17,336 nucleotides of DNA from Pusillimonas sp. UBA6240 (GTDB lineage: Bacteria > Pseudomonadota > Gammaproteobacteria > Burkholderiales > Burkholderiaceae_B), in NCBI GenBank assembly GCA_002441445.1, contig DJWC01000092.1:866-18201 (forward strand). Reading direction: 5' to 3'. Under the pieces are notes generated by a model. It was not told where the DNA came from, searched no databases, and worked only from the letters and a program-made list of their open reading frames with translations. The translations under genes and the position numbers were made by a program. Numbering within the stretch: position 1 is the stretch's first letter; each line of letters begins with the position of its first letter. Positions 1-7,883 of the stretch are shown piece by piece.

Positions 1-489
1 CAGCTGATGATCATGCCCGACGTGCTGATCGTCGAGAACTACCGGCTGATGTCCTGGCTGGGGGTGCGCGACACCATCTTCGCGGTGGGGCTGCCGTATT
101 TCGCGTCGGCCTTCGGCATTTTCCTGCTGCGGCAGACGTTCAAGACCGTGCCGCGCGAGCTGGAAGAGGCGGCGCGGGTGGAAGGCGCCAACCGCTGGCA
201 GATCCTGCTGAAGATCTACGTGCCGCTGGCCAAGCCGGTGTACGTCGCCTATGGGCTGGTTTCGGTCAGCCACCACTGGAACAACTTCCTGTGGCCGTTG
301 ATCATCACCAACTCGGTCGAGACGCGCCCGCTGACGGTGGGCCTGCAGGTGTTCGCGTCGACGGACCAAGGGATAGACTGGTCGATCATCACCGCCGCCA
401 CGCTGCTGAGCGCCGCGCCGCTGCTGGTCGGCTTTTTGCTGTTCCAGCGGCAGTTCGTGCAGTCCTTCATGCGGGCGGGGATCCGGTAG
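1..489 (+). CDS. Carbohydrate ABC transporter permease, MalG/UgpE type (3' part only)
   Basis: This is the C-terminal part of an inner-membrane permease of a sugar or glycerol-3-phosphate type ABC importer. The frame is open from the first base of the window, so the true start lies upstream. The visible 160 or so residues hold hydrophobic membrane segments and the cytoplasmic EAA loop (EEAARVEGANRW... near 166-240), which docks onto the ATPase subunit. The conserved tail FQRQFVQ..AGIR is typical of MalG/UgpE-like permeases that end these operons. The ATPase, the partner permease and the binding protein would be expected upstream, outside the window. The substrate cannot be read from this fragment. 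It ends convergently with the small minus-strand gene at 532, with 42 bases between them. Confidence 0.9.
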   Translation, partial: QLMIMPDVLIVENYRLMSWLGVRDTIFAVGLPYFASAFGIFLLRQTFKTVPRELEEAARVEGANRWQILLKIYVPLAKPVYVAYGLVSVSHHWNNFLWPLIITNSVETRPLTVGLQVFASTDQGIDWSIITAATLLSAAPLLVGFLLFQRQFVQSFMRAGIR

Positions 490-490
490 C

Positions 491-528
491 GGGGCCGGCG
501 CGCCTGCCTTCCAACGGCAGCGGGCCCC
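491..528. terminator. Possible hairpin between convergent genes
   Basis: An inner stem CTGCC/GGCAG (504-508 with 516-520, 7-base loop) sits inside an outer stem GGGGCC/GGCCCC (491-496 with 523-528), separated by an asymmetric internal loop. It lies exactly between the stop codons of the ABC permease and the minus-strand small gene, so it could end transcription from both sides. There is no T-tract on either strand, so an intrinsic terminator is only a weak inference in such GC-rich DNA. Confidence 0.25.
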
Positions 529-531
529 GGC

Positions 532-849
532 CTAATACCCCACCACCAGCCCGGGCACGTCGACGGTGACGTGCTGGCGTTCGAGCGCCAGCACCGCGTT
601 ACGGGCGAAGGCGCCTACGGCCTGCTGGTCCTGCGCGAACCCGGTGTAGCCCTGGGCGTCGGCCACTCCCAGGATCTTGTCCAGCAGCAAGACCTTGCCG
701 CTGGGCCGCAGGGGTTCGCAGCCCAGCCGCTCCCATTCGTGGTCGAACCAATCGCGCGCCGCGCGCGTTGCCTCGGGGGCGTGCTGGACATCCACGTCGA
801 GTTCGATTTCCTGGCGGCCGTTGAAGATGATTTTTACCGTGCCTCGCAT
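532..849 (-). CDS. Small conserved-looking hypothetical protein
   Basis: About 105 residues, starting MRGTVKIIFNGRQEIELDV. I do not recognise the family. The sequence is mixed hydrophilic, with no membrane segment or signal peptide, and is probably cytoplasmic. A start at 867 would add six residues and overlap the stop of the upstream DUF1840 gene (ATGGTAG). I prefer the ATG at 849 because a purine-rich GCGGGGG lies before it at a suitable distance. In either case the gene is tightly linked to the DUF1840 gene, which suggests translational coupling in a two-gene unit. Good coding character on this strand and the tight linkage support it being real; the plus-strand frames here look like shadows. 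Its function is unknown. Confidence 0.65.
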   Translation of the reverse strand: MRGTVKIIFNGRQEIELDVDVQHAPEATRAARDWFDHEWERLGCEPLRPSGKVLLLDKILGVADAQGYTGFAQDQQAVGAFARNAVLALERQHVTVDVPGLVVGY

Positions 850-860
850 CGACGCCCCCG

Positions 861-1205
861 CTACCATTTGGGCGCCGGTTCCCAGATGATGTCGGCATCG
901 TGCTCGCGCGACAGGCGCAGCATGGCCAGCAATGGGAAAGCGCGGCGGCGGAAGCTGACGGACTGGGAAATGGGGTGGGTCTTGGAGTCGTTATCGTCGT
1001 CGTTGTCGGTGTATTCGGTTTCGGTATCGAGCGCCATGGCGTGTTCGATGCCTTTGATGGCGTCGTCCAGCTGGTCGCGCGTGATGACGCCGCGTTCGGG
1101 CAGGGTATCGGTATAAGGCTTGCCCGCGGCTTTGAGGATGGGCAGGGCGTGCTTGGAGAACATCAGCACTTCGGCGGCTGCTTTAGAGTGAAAGACGACT
1201 AGCAT
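861..1205 (-). CDS. DUF1840 family protein
   Basis: A 114-residue protein starting MLVVFHSKAAAEVLMFSKHA, which matches my recollection of the DUF1840 family of short proteobacterial proteins of unknown function. Visible parts are an N-terminal segment with a conserved feel, a middle helix (DQLDDAIKGIEHAM), an acidic stretch rich in Asp/Glu/Asn (TETEYTDNDDDND) and a basic C-terminal half ending in EPAPKW. The ATG at 1205 is chosen because GAGGGA lies just upstream at normal spacing; a TTG at 1229 is possible but has no comparable site. It is divergent from the Rhs gene and runs into the next small gene with a start/stop overlap. Its function is unknown; a role as immunity factor for the Rhs toxin is not supported by anything I can see. 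Confidence 0.8.
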   Translation of the reverse strand: MLVVFHSKAAAEVLMFSKHALPILKAAGKPYTDTLPERGVITRDQLDDAIKGIEHAMALDTETEYTDNDDDNDSKTHPISQSVSFRRRAFPLLAMLRLSREHDADIIWEPAPKW

Positions 1206-1299
1206 TTCGGTTTCCCTCAATAGACACAACCATACACTACCCTATCTTCAAAAGCCTGCCAAGCGGGAAGATACGGCATGCCCACACGCCGGAGCCGCC

Positions 1300-4200
1300 A
1301 TGCCGAAAATGCCGTCCATCGCCGGATTATCCCGCCACGCCTTGCTGGTCTCATGCCTGCTGTGCCCGCCGGCATACGGCCAAGGCGTCTGCGGCCCGCC
1401 CGCCCTGGGCGACCCGTGCATGCTCGGCGGGGTTGCGGCGGCGGGCGCGGCCGAGCCCGTGCTGGGGGTGGGCGCCGGCAATCCCGTCCATCTCGCCACG
1501 GGCAACAAATACCAGCATGAAATCGACCTGCCCGCGGGCCCGCAGGCGCCCGACCTGGAACTCGTGCGCCACTACAACGCCCTGGCGCCGCGGCACGGCG
1601 TCCTCGGCCGCGGCTGGGCGCTGTCCTACGACACCCGGCTGCGCCGCGCCGGCGCGCGCTGGCGGGTCGTCCAGGCCGATGGCAGCCACATCGAATTCCA
1701 GGGCGCCGCCGGCGCACCGCTTCCCAACGCGCACGGCTCGCTGCGGCGCGAAGGGCGGCACTGGGTCTGGCGCTGGCCCAACGGCCGTGCCCTGTGGTTC
1801 GACGCCCAGGGCGATCTCAGCCGCATCGTGCAACCCCGGGCCGCGGGGCCGCAAGGGGCCGGGCCTCTCGCGGGCGCCGCCATAGAGCGCAACACCGGCT
1901 CCGGCCCGCTGGCCGGGACGATAGCGCGCATTACGGCGCCCGACGGAACGGCGCTGGTTTTTCATTATCGCGTCGCTGCCGGCGCCGCGTACCTGGACCA
2001 CGTCGACACCCGCCATGGCCGCTTCCAGTACCGGTATGACGACAGCGGCGCCGAACCGCGCCTGTCGGCCGTCATCCGCCCCGACGGCATGCGGCGCCTG
2101 TATCGGTACGAGGCCGCGCTGCAGTCGGGCAATAGCCATGCCCTGACCGGCGTGGAAATCGCCGATGCCAGCGGCACCCAGGTGGAGCGCCTGAACACCT
2201 GGTCCTACGACCGCCAGGGCCGCGTCACCCTGGCCATCGCCGGGGATCCCGCCCGCCCCCGCGCGCGCCTCGCCATCGAATACCCGCAACCCGCGTCCGC
2301 GACGCAGGACGGCCTGACGGTGGTGCATGGCGGCACCGCGCAAAGCACGCGCTTCCGCATCGGCCTGCGCGGGGGCCGCCATGTGCTGCTGGAATCGGGC
2401 GGCCCCGCCTGCCCCGGCTGCCCGCCTTCCGGGCAGCGCGCCGCATACGACAGCCACGGCCGCCTGATCCGCCTGAACGATACCGTGCTGGAGCGCGATG
2501 CCCACGGTCGGCTGCGGTCGGTCGCGCCCCATGCCCCGGGCTGGCCGGGCCTCGTGCTGCATTACCATGCCGGCGAACGCCGGCATGCGTGGTCGTCCGA
2601 ACTGACCGGCCAGGAAATCCTGCACTACACGCCCGCCGGCCTGCCGCGGCAGCGCATCTTCGCCAACGGCGACGGCACGCGCTATGACTACGACGGCCAG
2701 GGGCGGCCGCTGCGCATCACCCACACCTCCGGCGCGCTCAGCGACGCCACGACGCTCGCCTGGAAAGGCGCCGTGCCGCTGCGCATACAGCACCCGCATG
2801 AAACCGAGACGCGCACTTACGACGACCGCCGGCGCCTGCGCCGCAGAACCGTGAACCGCATGTCCGCACGGCCGGGCGCAACGCTGAACTACAGCGAATC
2901 CTTCGACTACGACGATCAAGACCGCCTGGTGGCGCACCATCTGCCCGAAGGCGGGTCGGTCCGCTACCGGTGGGGGGCGGGCACGCGGCTGCTGGCGATC
3001 GTCTGGCACCCCGAGCACGGCGAGCCGCAAACCGTCATCGACAGCGTGCCGGGGCTGGCCGGATACCGCTACGGCAACGGCCTGCACCTGCACGTGGCCG
3101 CCGGCAAAGATCGGCAAGCCAGGCAGCTGGCGCTGTCCAGCGAAGCGGCGCTGCTGTGGGTGGCCGATCTGGCCTACGACCGCCGCGGGCTGCTCAGCCA
3201 TGAAACCCATCACCTGCCCGGCCATGCCGCAAGCGCCACGCAGCGCTATGCCCATGACGCCGACGGCCGGCTCGCCGCCCATGAAGGCCCATCGGGGCAG
3301 TCCACCTGGTTTGCCTGGAACGGCGACGGCTCCCTGGCGCTCGGCCGCCGCGCGGGCGCCACCGTCCGCCCCGGCATTCCGCGCGATGCCTCGGGCCTGC
3401 CGCGGTCGGTGGGCGACTACACGCTGAGCTACGGCGCGAACCGGCGCCTGGCGCGGGTGAGCCGGGACGGCCGCCCCGTGGCCGACTACCTGCACAATGC
3501 CTTCGGCTACCGGATCATCAAGCGCAGCGCCATGGGCAATGTCGACTACTTCCACCTGGACAACCGCCTGGTCGCAGAAACCCGGCACGCGGCCGGCCAG
3601 GCGCCCCAGTCCGCCGAGCCGGGGCGCCTGCGGGTCGGCAGGCGCTATCTGTACGCGCAGCATGTGCCGGTCGGCTTCATCGACTATCCCGCACACGGCA
3701 AGGGCCCGGCCGTCTTGTATGCCGTGCATGCCGACACCATCGGCGCGCCGGTGCTGGTCACCGATGCCCGGCGGAACATCCGCTGGTCGGCCCGCTACGG
3801 GCCGGGCGGCGAAGCGCAGGACGTCCGCGGCGATCTGACGCTGGACTTGCGGCTGCCCGGGCAGGTGCACGATGCCGAGACCGGCTGGCACGACAACCTG
3901 CTGCGCACCTACCTGCCCGGGCAAGGGCATTATCTCGAACCGGACCCGCTGGGTCCCTTGCCAGGGCAGCAGGCGCTGGGCTATGCCCGGCAGCAGGCGC
4001 GCCGGCACATCGACCCCATGGGCCTGCTGCTCTTCGCCTTCGACGGCACGCGCCAGAGCGCCGACACGCACAGCAACGTCTGGAAGCTGAGCCAGGCTTA
4101 CGGCGACGGCCCCGCCCACTATCACGCCGGGCCGGGCAATTCGCTCTACCTGGACTGGGACGCGGTCACGGGCTGGCAGGCGTCGCGCATCATCCAGACG

Positions 4201-5022
4201 CAGTGGCAATCGCTGCTGAGCGGCCTGCACGGCGCATCGGGCAGCCGCGAGCACGTGCCCATAGACATCATCGGCTTTTCCCGGGGGGCCGCCCTGGCGC
4301 GCCACTTCGGCAATCTGATCCAGCAGCATATGCAAGGCAGCCTGTTCAGGTATACGGATGCGGCCCGCGGCCCCGTCACCGCCTGCCTGGACCTGCGTTT
4401 CATGGGCCTGTTCGATACCGTCGCCCAGTTCGGCCCGGCGGGCCGGCGCAATGCCAATTATGACCTCACCATCTCCCCCGCCTGGGAATGGGTCGCCCAC
4501 GCTGTGGCCCTGCACGAGCGCCGCTGGCTATTCCCCCTGGCCGGCATCGCCGACACCCAAGGCGACAATATCGTCGAAGCGCCCTTCGTCGGCGCCCATG
4601 CCGATATCGGCGGCGGTTCGCTGCGCGACGCCAGCGGCCAGCCGGCCAACCGCGGCGACCTGGCGGACGTGGCCCTGAACTGGATGCTCTGGCAAGCCCG
4701 GGCCGCCGCGGCGCATTTCGACCCGGCCAATGCGGACGATCGCGAAGTCTCCCTGCCCATCCTGCATGACGAGAGGCCGGCCCTGCTGCGCTCCGTACAG
4801 GATGGCGACCGCCGCGTCGATACGGCGGGGGGCGCCGTCCTGCATGCCTACCAGGATGATCATCCAGATTTGGGCCGCAAGCAGCGCGCCGCCACCGAGG
4901 CCTTCATCGCCCGCCCTGAAAACTGGCGCAGCGACGCCGGCTCCGAAGCCGGCACGGTCGACATGTCCGGCTACGCAAAATGGCTGCAGGATGAATTGGG
5001 CTGGCGCGACGCGCCGGCGTGA
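1300..5022 (+). CDS. Secreted Rhs/YD-repeat protein with C-terminal Tle1-like (DUF2235) lipase domain
   Basis: A 1240-residue polymorphic-toxin-like protein. Residues 1-27 look like a Sec signal peptide (short basic start, hydrophobic ALLVSCLL, likely cut after AYG). A DUF6531-like entry (GNPVHLATGNK) follows, then many YD/Rhs repeats (YDRQGR, YDSHGR, YDGQGR, YDDQDR, HDADGR). An Rhs core-end motif (GQVHDAETGWHDN, near 855) leads to D905-P-M-G-L909, the usual self-cleavage boundary of Rhs cages. The tail from 910 starts LLFAFDGT and carries GFSRG (Ser994), GLFDTV (Asp1039) and GAHADIGGG (His1100), the expected Ser-Asp-His triad of Tle1/DUF2235 phospholipases. GGAG six bases upstream supports the ATG. 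I see no PAAR domain, no VgrG neighbour and no adjacent immunity gene. Lipase activity is inferred from family; target and export route are not known. Confidence 0.9.
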   Translation: MPKMPSIAGLSRHALLVSCLLCPPAYGQGVCGPPALGDPCMLGGVAAAGAAEPVLGVGAGNPVHLATGNKYQHEIDLPAGPQAPDLELVRHYNALAPRHGVLGRGWALSYDTRLRRAGARWRVVQADGSHIEFQGAAGAPLPNAHGSLRREGRHWVWRWPNGRALWFDAQGDLSRIVQPRAAGPQGAGPLAGAAIERNTGSGPLAGTIARITAPDGTALVFHYRVAAGAAYLDHVDTRHGRFQYRYDDSGAEPRLSAVIRPDGMRRLYRYEAALQSGNSHALTGVEIADASGTQVERLNTWSYDRQGRVTLAIAGDPARPRARLAIEYPQPASATQDGLTVVHGGTAQSTRFRIGLRGGRHVLLESGGPACPGCPPSGQRAAYDSHGRLIRLNDTVLERDAHGRLRSVAPHAPGWPGLVLHYHAGERRHAWSSELTGQEILHYTPAGLPRQRIFANGDGTRYDYDGQGRPLRITHTSGALSDATTLAWKGAVPLRIQHPHETETRTYDDRRRLRRRTVNRMSARPGATLNYSESFDYDDQDRLVAHHLPEGGSVRYRWGAGTRLLAIVWHPEHGEPQTVIDSVPGLAGYRYGNGLHLHVAAGKDRQARQLALSSEAALLWVADLAYDRRGLLSHETHHLPGHAASATQRYAHDADGRLAAHEGPSGQSTWFAWNGDGSLALGRRAGATVRPGIPRDASGLPRSVGDYTLSYGANRRLARVSRDGRPVADYLHNAFGYRIIKRSAMGNVDYFHLDNRLVAETRHAAGQAPQSAEPGRLRVGRRYLYAQHVPVGFIDYPAHGKGPAVLYAVHADTIGAPVLVTDARRNIRWSARYGPGGEAQDVRGDLTLDLRLPGQVHDAETGWHDNLLRTYLPGQGHYLEPDPLGPLPGQQALGYARQQARRHIDPMGLLLFAFDGTRQSADTHSNVWKLSQAYGDGPAHYHAGPGNSLYLDWDAVTGWQASRIIQTQWQSLLSGLHGASGSREHVPIDIIGFSRGAALARHFGNLIQQHMQGSLFRYTDAARGPVTACLDLRFMGLFDTVAQFGPAGRRNANYDLTISPAWEWVAHAVALHERRWLFPLAGIADTQGDNIVEAPFVGAHADIGGGSLRDASGQPANRGDLADVALNWMLWQARAAAAHFDPANADDREVSLPILHDERPALLRSVQDGDRRVDTAGGAVLHAYQDDHPDLGRKQRAATEAFIARPENWRSDAGSEAGTVDMSGYAKWLQDELGWRDAPA

Positions 5023-5072
5023 CGGTCGCCACCGAGCCGGCGGCCGAGCCGATGATGGAATCGCCGCCAAGT

Positions 5073-5112
5073 CGCCGGACCGCCGGATCGCCGGACCGCC
5101 GGGCCGCCGGGC
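5073..5112. repeat. Tandem octamer repeat CGCCGGAC, five copies
   Basis: Five head-to-tail copies of an 8-base unit: CGCCGGAC, CGCCGGAT, CGCCGGAC, CGCCGGGC, CGCCGGGC. Copies differ only at the last two positions of the unit. The tract lies between the Rhs stop and the argS start, about 120 bases before the argS ATG and just upstream of an AT-rich stretch (5116-5143) that may hold the argS promoter. A change in copy number would alter spacing in the upstream region but not a reading frame. Confidence 0.9.
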
Positions 5113-5230
5113 CGCAAATAATGGAAATCACGTTATCATTTAGCCCTTCCCGCCGCGCGTGCGTACGGGCGTCGGCTGCGCCGGCTCGGCCCGCGCGCCC
5201 GCCTGTTTCCTACCGATAACTGATTCATTT

Positions 5231-6916
5231 ATGCTTCCAGGGCAACAACAACAGCTCATCTCGCTCCTCCAGTCGGCCGTCAAGCAGGTCTTGCCCCTTG
5301 CAGAGCCCAAAATCCTGCTGGAGCGTCCCAAGGTGGCTGCGCATGGCGACATCGCCTGCAACGCCGCCATGCAACTCGCCAAGCCGGCCAAGCGCAATCC
5401 GCGCGAGCTCGCGCAGCAGATCGTCGATGCTTTGCTGGCCATGCCCGAAGCCGCGCAACTGGTGTCCTCGGCGGAAATCGCGGGGCCGGGGTTCATCAAT
5501 TTTCGCCTGGCGAATAGCGCGCGGCTGGCGGTCCTGGATGCCATCGAACAAGACGGCGCCCAGTATGGGCGCCAACGCGGCGTCCAGGAAAAACTGATGG
5601 TGGAATTCGTGTCCGCCAATCCCACCGGCCCCCTGCATGTGGGACACGCCCGCCAGGCGGCCCTGGGCGATGCGCTGTGCCGCCTGTTCACGGCGCAGGG
5701 CTACGAGGTCACACGCGAGTTCTACTACAACGACGCCGGCAACCAGATCGATAACCTGGCCATCAGCGTGCAGGCCCGCGCCCGCGGCATCGAACCGGAC
5801 TCGCCCGATTTCCCCGCCGACGGCTACAAAGGCGACTACATCGTGGACATCGCCCGCGACTTCCAGGCGTGCGCCACGGTGCAGGCGGCCGACGGCGCCT
5901 CGGTGACCGCCACGGGCGATATAGACGATCTCGACGATATCCGCAGCTTCGCCGTGGCCTATCTGCGCCGCGAACAAGATCTGGATTTACAGGCCTTCGG
6001 CCTGAAGTTCGACAACTTCTATCTGGAAAGCTCTCTGTATACCAGCGGCAGGGTGGAACGGACGGTGCAGGCGCTGGTCGCCGCCGGCCACACCTATGAA
6101 AGCGACGGGGCGCTCTGGCTGCGAACCACCGAACTGGGTACCGGCGACGACAAAGACCGGGTCATGCGCAAATCGGATGGCGGCTATACCTACTTCGTTC
6201 CCGATGTCGCCTACCATGTGGCGAAATGGGAACGCGGCTTCCACCGCGCCATCAACATCCAGGGCAGCGACCACCACGGCACCGTCGCCCGGGTCCGTGC
6301 CGGCCTGCAAGGGCTGGAGCTGGGCATCCCCAAGGACTTCCCTTCCTATATCCTCCACAAGATGGTCAAGGTGGTGCGCAACGGGGCCGAAGTCAAGATA
6401 TCCAAGCGCGCAGGCAGCTATGTCACCATGCGCGACCTGATCGACTGGGTGGGGCGCGACGCCGTGCGCTTTTTCCTGATACAGCGCCGCGCCGACTCCG
6501 AATTCGTCTTCGACATTGATCTGGCCTTGTCCAAAAGCGAAGAAAATCCGGTGTACTATATTCAGTATGCGCATGCCCGCATCTGCTCCATATTGGCGCA
6601 GTCGGCCGAACTGGCCGGCCAGATTCCGGCGGCGCCCGTATCCAAGCTGCTGGCTCCCACGGAACTCGCCCTGATGCAGCGCCTGGCGGAATATCCTTCC
6701 ACGCTGGCGCTGGCGGCGCAAGAACTGGCGCCGCACCACCTGGCTTTCTGGCTGCGCGATTGCGCGGCCGATTTCCACGCCTGGTACAACGCTGAAAGGG
6801 TGCTGGTGGACGACGCGGAACTCAAGCTGGCGCGCTTGCGCCTGGCGCGCGCCACAGGCCAGGTCATTGCCAACGGCCTCGAACTACTAGGCGTATCCGC
6901 CCCCGAAAGGATGTAA
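5231..6916 (+). CDS. argS: Arginyl-tRNA synthetase
   Basis: A 561-residue class I aminoacyl-tRNA synthetase that charges tRNA-Arg with arginine in the cytoplasm. The N-terminal Add1-like domain is followed by the catalytic Rossmann fold with its HIGH-type motif H136-V-G-H139 (in NPTGPLHVGH) and the KMSKS-equivalent K389-I-S-K-R393. The C-terminal part is the DALR-type helical anticodon-binding domain, with the usual end VIANGLELLGVSAPERM. Length fits the family. The ATG at 5231 gives the typical start MLPGQQQQLISLL; the frame is open back to 5159, but the extra residues are not family-like. I see no strong Shine-Dalgarno site. The SPOR gene follows after nine bases, so the two are probably co-transcribed. 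Confidence 0.97.
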   Translation: MLPGQQQQLISLLQSAVKQVLPLAEPKILLERPKVAAHGDIACNAAMQLAKPAKRNPRELAQQIVDALLAMPEAAQLVSSAEIAGPGFINFRLANSARLAVLDAIEQDGAQYGRQRGVQEKLMVEFVSANPTGPLHVGHARQAALGDALCRLFTAQGYEVTREFYYNDAGNQIDNLAISVQARARGIEPDSPDFPADGYKGDYIVDIARDFQACATVQAADGASVTATGDIDDLDDIRSFAVAYLRREQDLDLQAFGLKFDNFYLESSLYTSGRVERTVQALVAAGHTYESDGALWLRTTELGTGDDKDRVMRKSDGGYTYFVPDVAYHVAKWERGFHRAINIQGSDHHGTVARVRAGLQGLELGIPKDFPSYILHKMVKVVRNGAEVKISKRAGSYVTMRDLIDWVGRDAVRFFLIQRRADSEFVFDIDLALSKSEENPVYYIQYAHARICSILAQSAELAGQIPAAPVSKLLAPTELALMQRLAEYPSTLALAAQELAPHHLAFWLRDCAADFHAWYNAERVLVDDAELKLARLRLARATGQVIANGLELLGVSAPERM

Positions 6917-6925
6917 AGCGTTCTC

Positions 6926-7636
6926 ATGGCCCGCAACAGTCGCAAATCATCCGGTTCCAAATCAGGCAGCACGCTGTTTGGCATACTCATAGGCCTGATC
7001 TTCGGCCTGGTTGCCGCCGTTGCCGTGGCCCTGTTCGTGACGCAGGTCCCCATGCCTTTCGTGGACAAGGCCAGCCGCGACCCGGCCGCCACCCTGTTGC
7101 CCGACGTGCGCGACGCGCCGGATCCCAATATCGGCCTGTACGGCAAAGATAGCGCCGGCGGCGTGCCGCCCACCGGCCCGATCGATACCGCGCCCGCGCC
7201 TTTGCCCGGCATTCCGCCGGCTGCGGCGCCGGACAAGGGGGCAGGCAACAACAGCCGGGACAACATCGGCGACCTGATCGCGAGCCTGGGCGGAAATGCC
7301 GACCAGCCGGCGCCAGCCAAGCCATCCGCCCCGGCCAAGCTGCCGCCGGGCACGGAACCGCCGCCTCCCGCCGCCAAGCCCAAGCCGCCGGCCCCGGCCA
7401 ATACGCAAACGACGTATTATCTGCAAGCCGGCGCCTATCGCTCCGAGAAGGACGCCGAAGCCGTCAAAGCGCGCATATTGCTGCTGGGCTTGCCCGTGCA
7501 GGTGCAAAAAGCGCAAGTCAACGGCAGCACGATCAATCGGGTGCGCGTCGGACCCTTCAAGGGAATAGACGAAATGAACCGGTCGCGCGCCAGGCTGGGG
7601 GAAGAGAAAATCGAGTCCTCCGTCGTGCGGCCTTGA
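6926..7636 (+). CDS. SPOR-domain membrane protein (FtsN/DedD-like)
   Basis: A 236-residue single-pass inner-membrane protein. A short basic cytoplasmic tail (MARNSRKSSGSKSG) precedes a membrane helix at about 17-39. A long Pro/Ala-rich periplasmic linker follows (about 60-160, with repeated PAP/PPPP runs). A C-terminal SPOR domain occupies roughly 160-236 (TTYYLQAGAYRSEKDAEAVK ... NRVRVGPFKG). SPOR domains bind denuded septal peptidoglycan, so a role at the division site is likely by family; FtsN itself is not proven. The gene starts nine bases after the argS stop. It probably forms an operon with argS, and dsbA follows after a 247-base repetitive spacer. Confidence 0.93.
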   Translation: MARNSRKSSGSKSGSTLFGILIGLIFGLVAAVAVALFVTQVPMPFVDKASRDPAATLLPDVRDAPDPNIGLYGKDSAGGVPPTGPIDTAPAPLPGIPPAAAPDKGAGNNSRDNIGDLIASLGGNADQPAPAKPSAPAKLPPGTEPPPPAAKPKPPAPANTQTTYYLQAGAYRSEKDAEAVKARILLLGLPVQVQKAQVNGSTINRVRVGPFKGIDEMNRSRARLGEEKIESSVVRP

Positions 7637-7649
7637 TCGACTTTGCATC

Positions 7650-7800
7650 CCGCCAGGCTAGGTCCCGCTGGGATAGGCCCGGCCGGGACGGGTCCAACCA
7701 GGGCGGATCAGGCCCGGCCAGGCCATGCCAAGCTGGGCTGGACCGAGCCGAGTCAGGCCGGGGCCACGCCAGCGAGGCCAGCCAGGCCCCGCGAAAGGCA
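7650..7800. repeat. GC-rich degenerate CAGGCC/GGCCGG repeat tract
   Basis: Most of the 247-base spacer between the SPOR gene and dsbA is low-complexity DNA built from short elements such as AGGCCCGGCC (7675-7684 and 7710-7719) and CAGGCC (7709, 7719, 7754, 7783). Spacing is irregular, so it is not a simple tandem array. Similar CAGGCC/CCTGG elements reappear just after dsbA (8519-8552). The tract can form many alternative stems. No convincing gene lies here: the open frames across it give Gly/Pro/Ala/Arg-rich products without a good start. The downstream end (7834-7860, TTGTCG ... TATGGT, 15-base gap) could hold a weak dsbA promoter. Confidence 0.7.
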
Positions 7801-7883
7801 TCCGCGCTGGCGCCGGCCTCTGGAGGACTGAACTTGTCGCCGCCGCCGCAGTCTTATGGTGTTTGATTGTCCAGGAAACTACG

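Noticed and set aside
1300..1360. A lipobox (LVSC, residues 16-19) in the Rhs leader
   Set aside because: The hydrophobic stretch before the Cys is too short for a lipoprotein leader; cleavage after AYG by signal peptidase I fits better.
1351..4515. A 1054-codon open frame antisense to the Rhs gene
   Set aside because: It mirrors the high-GC codon bias of the Rhs gene. Its product lacks any recognisable domain and is rich in Gly, Ala, Arg and Val, while the sense frame has clear Rhs and lipase motifs.
5116..5143. A named -35/-10 promoter for argS
   Set aside because: TATCAT at 5134 could be a -10 box, but no acceptable -35 box is seen at the right distance, so only an AT-rich candidate region is noted.
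5159..5230. An upstream extension of argS
   Set aside because: The extra 24 residues are not family-like, and the ATG at 5231 gives the typical ArgS start.
7643..7831. A Gly/Pro/Ala-rich frame in the spacer before dsbA, collagen-like in look
   Set aside because: It starts with TTG without a good ribosome site, and its pattern follows from the repeated GGCC-type elements rather than from selection on protein.
7725..7883. An upstream extension of dsbA
   Set aside because: It is derived from the repeat tract, would bury the signal peptide, and the ATG at 7884 has a good ribosome site.
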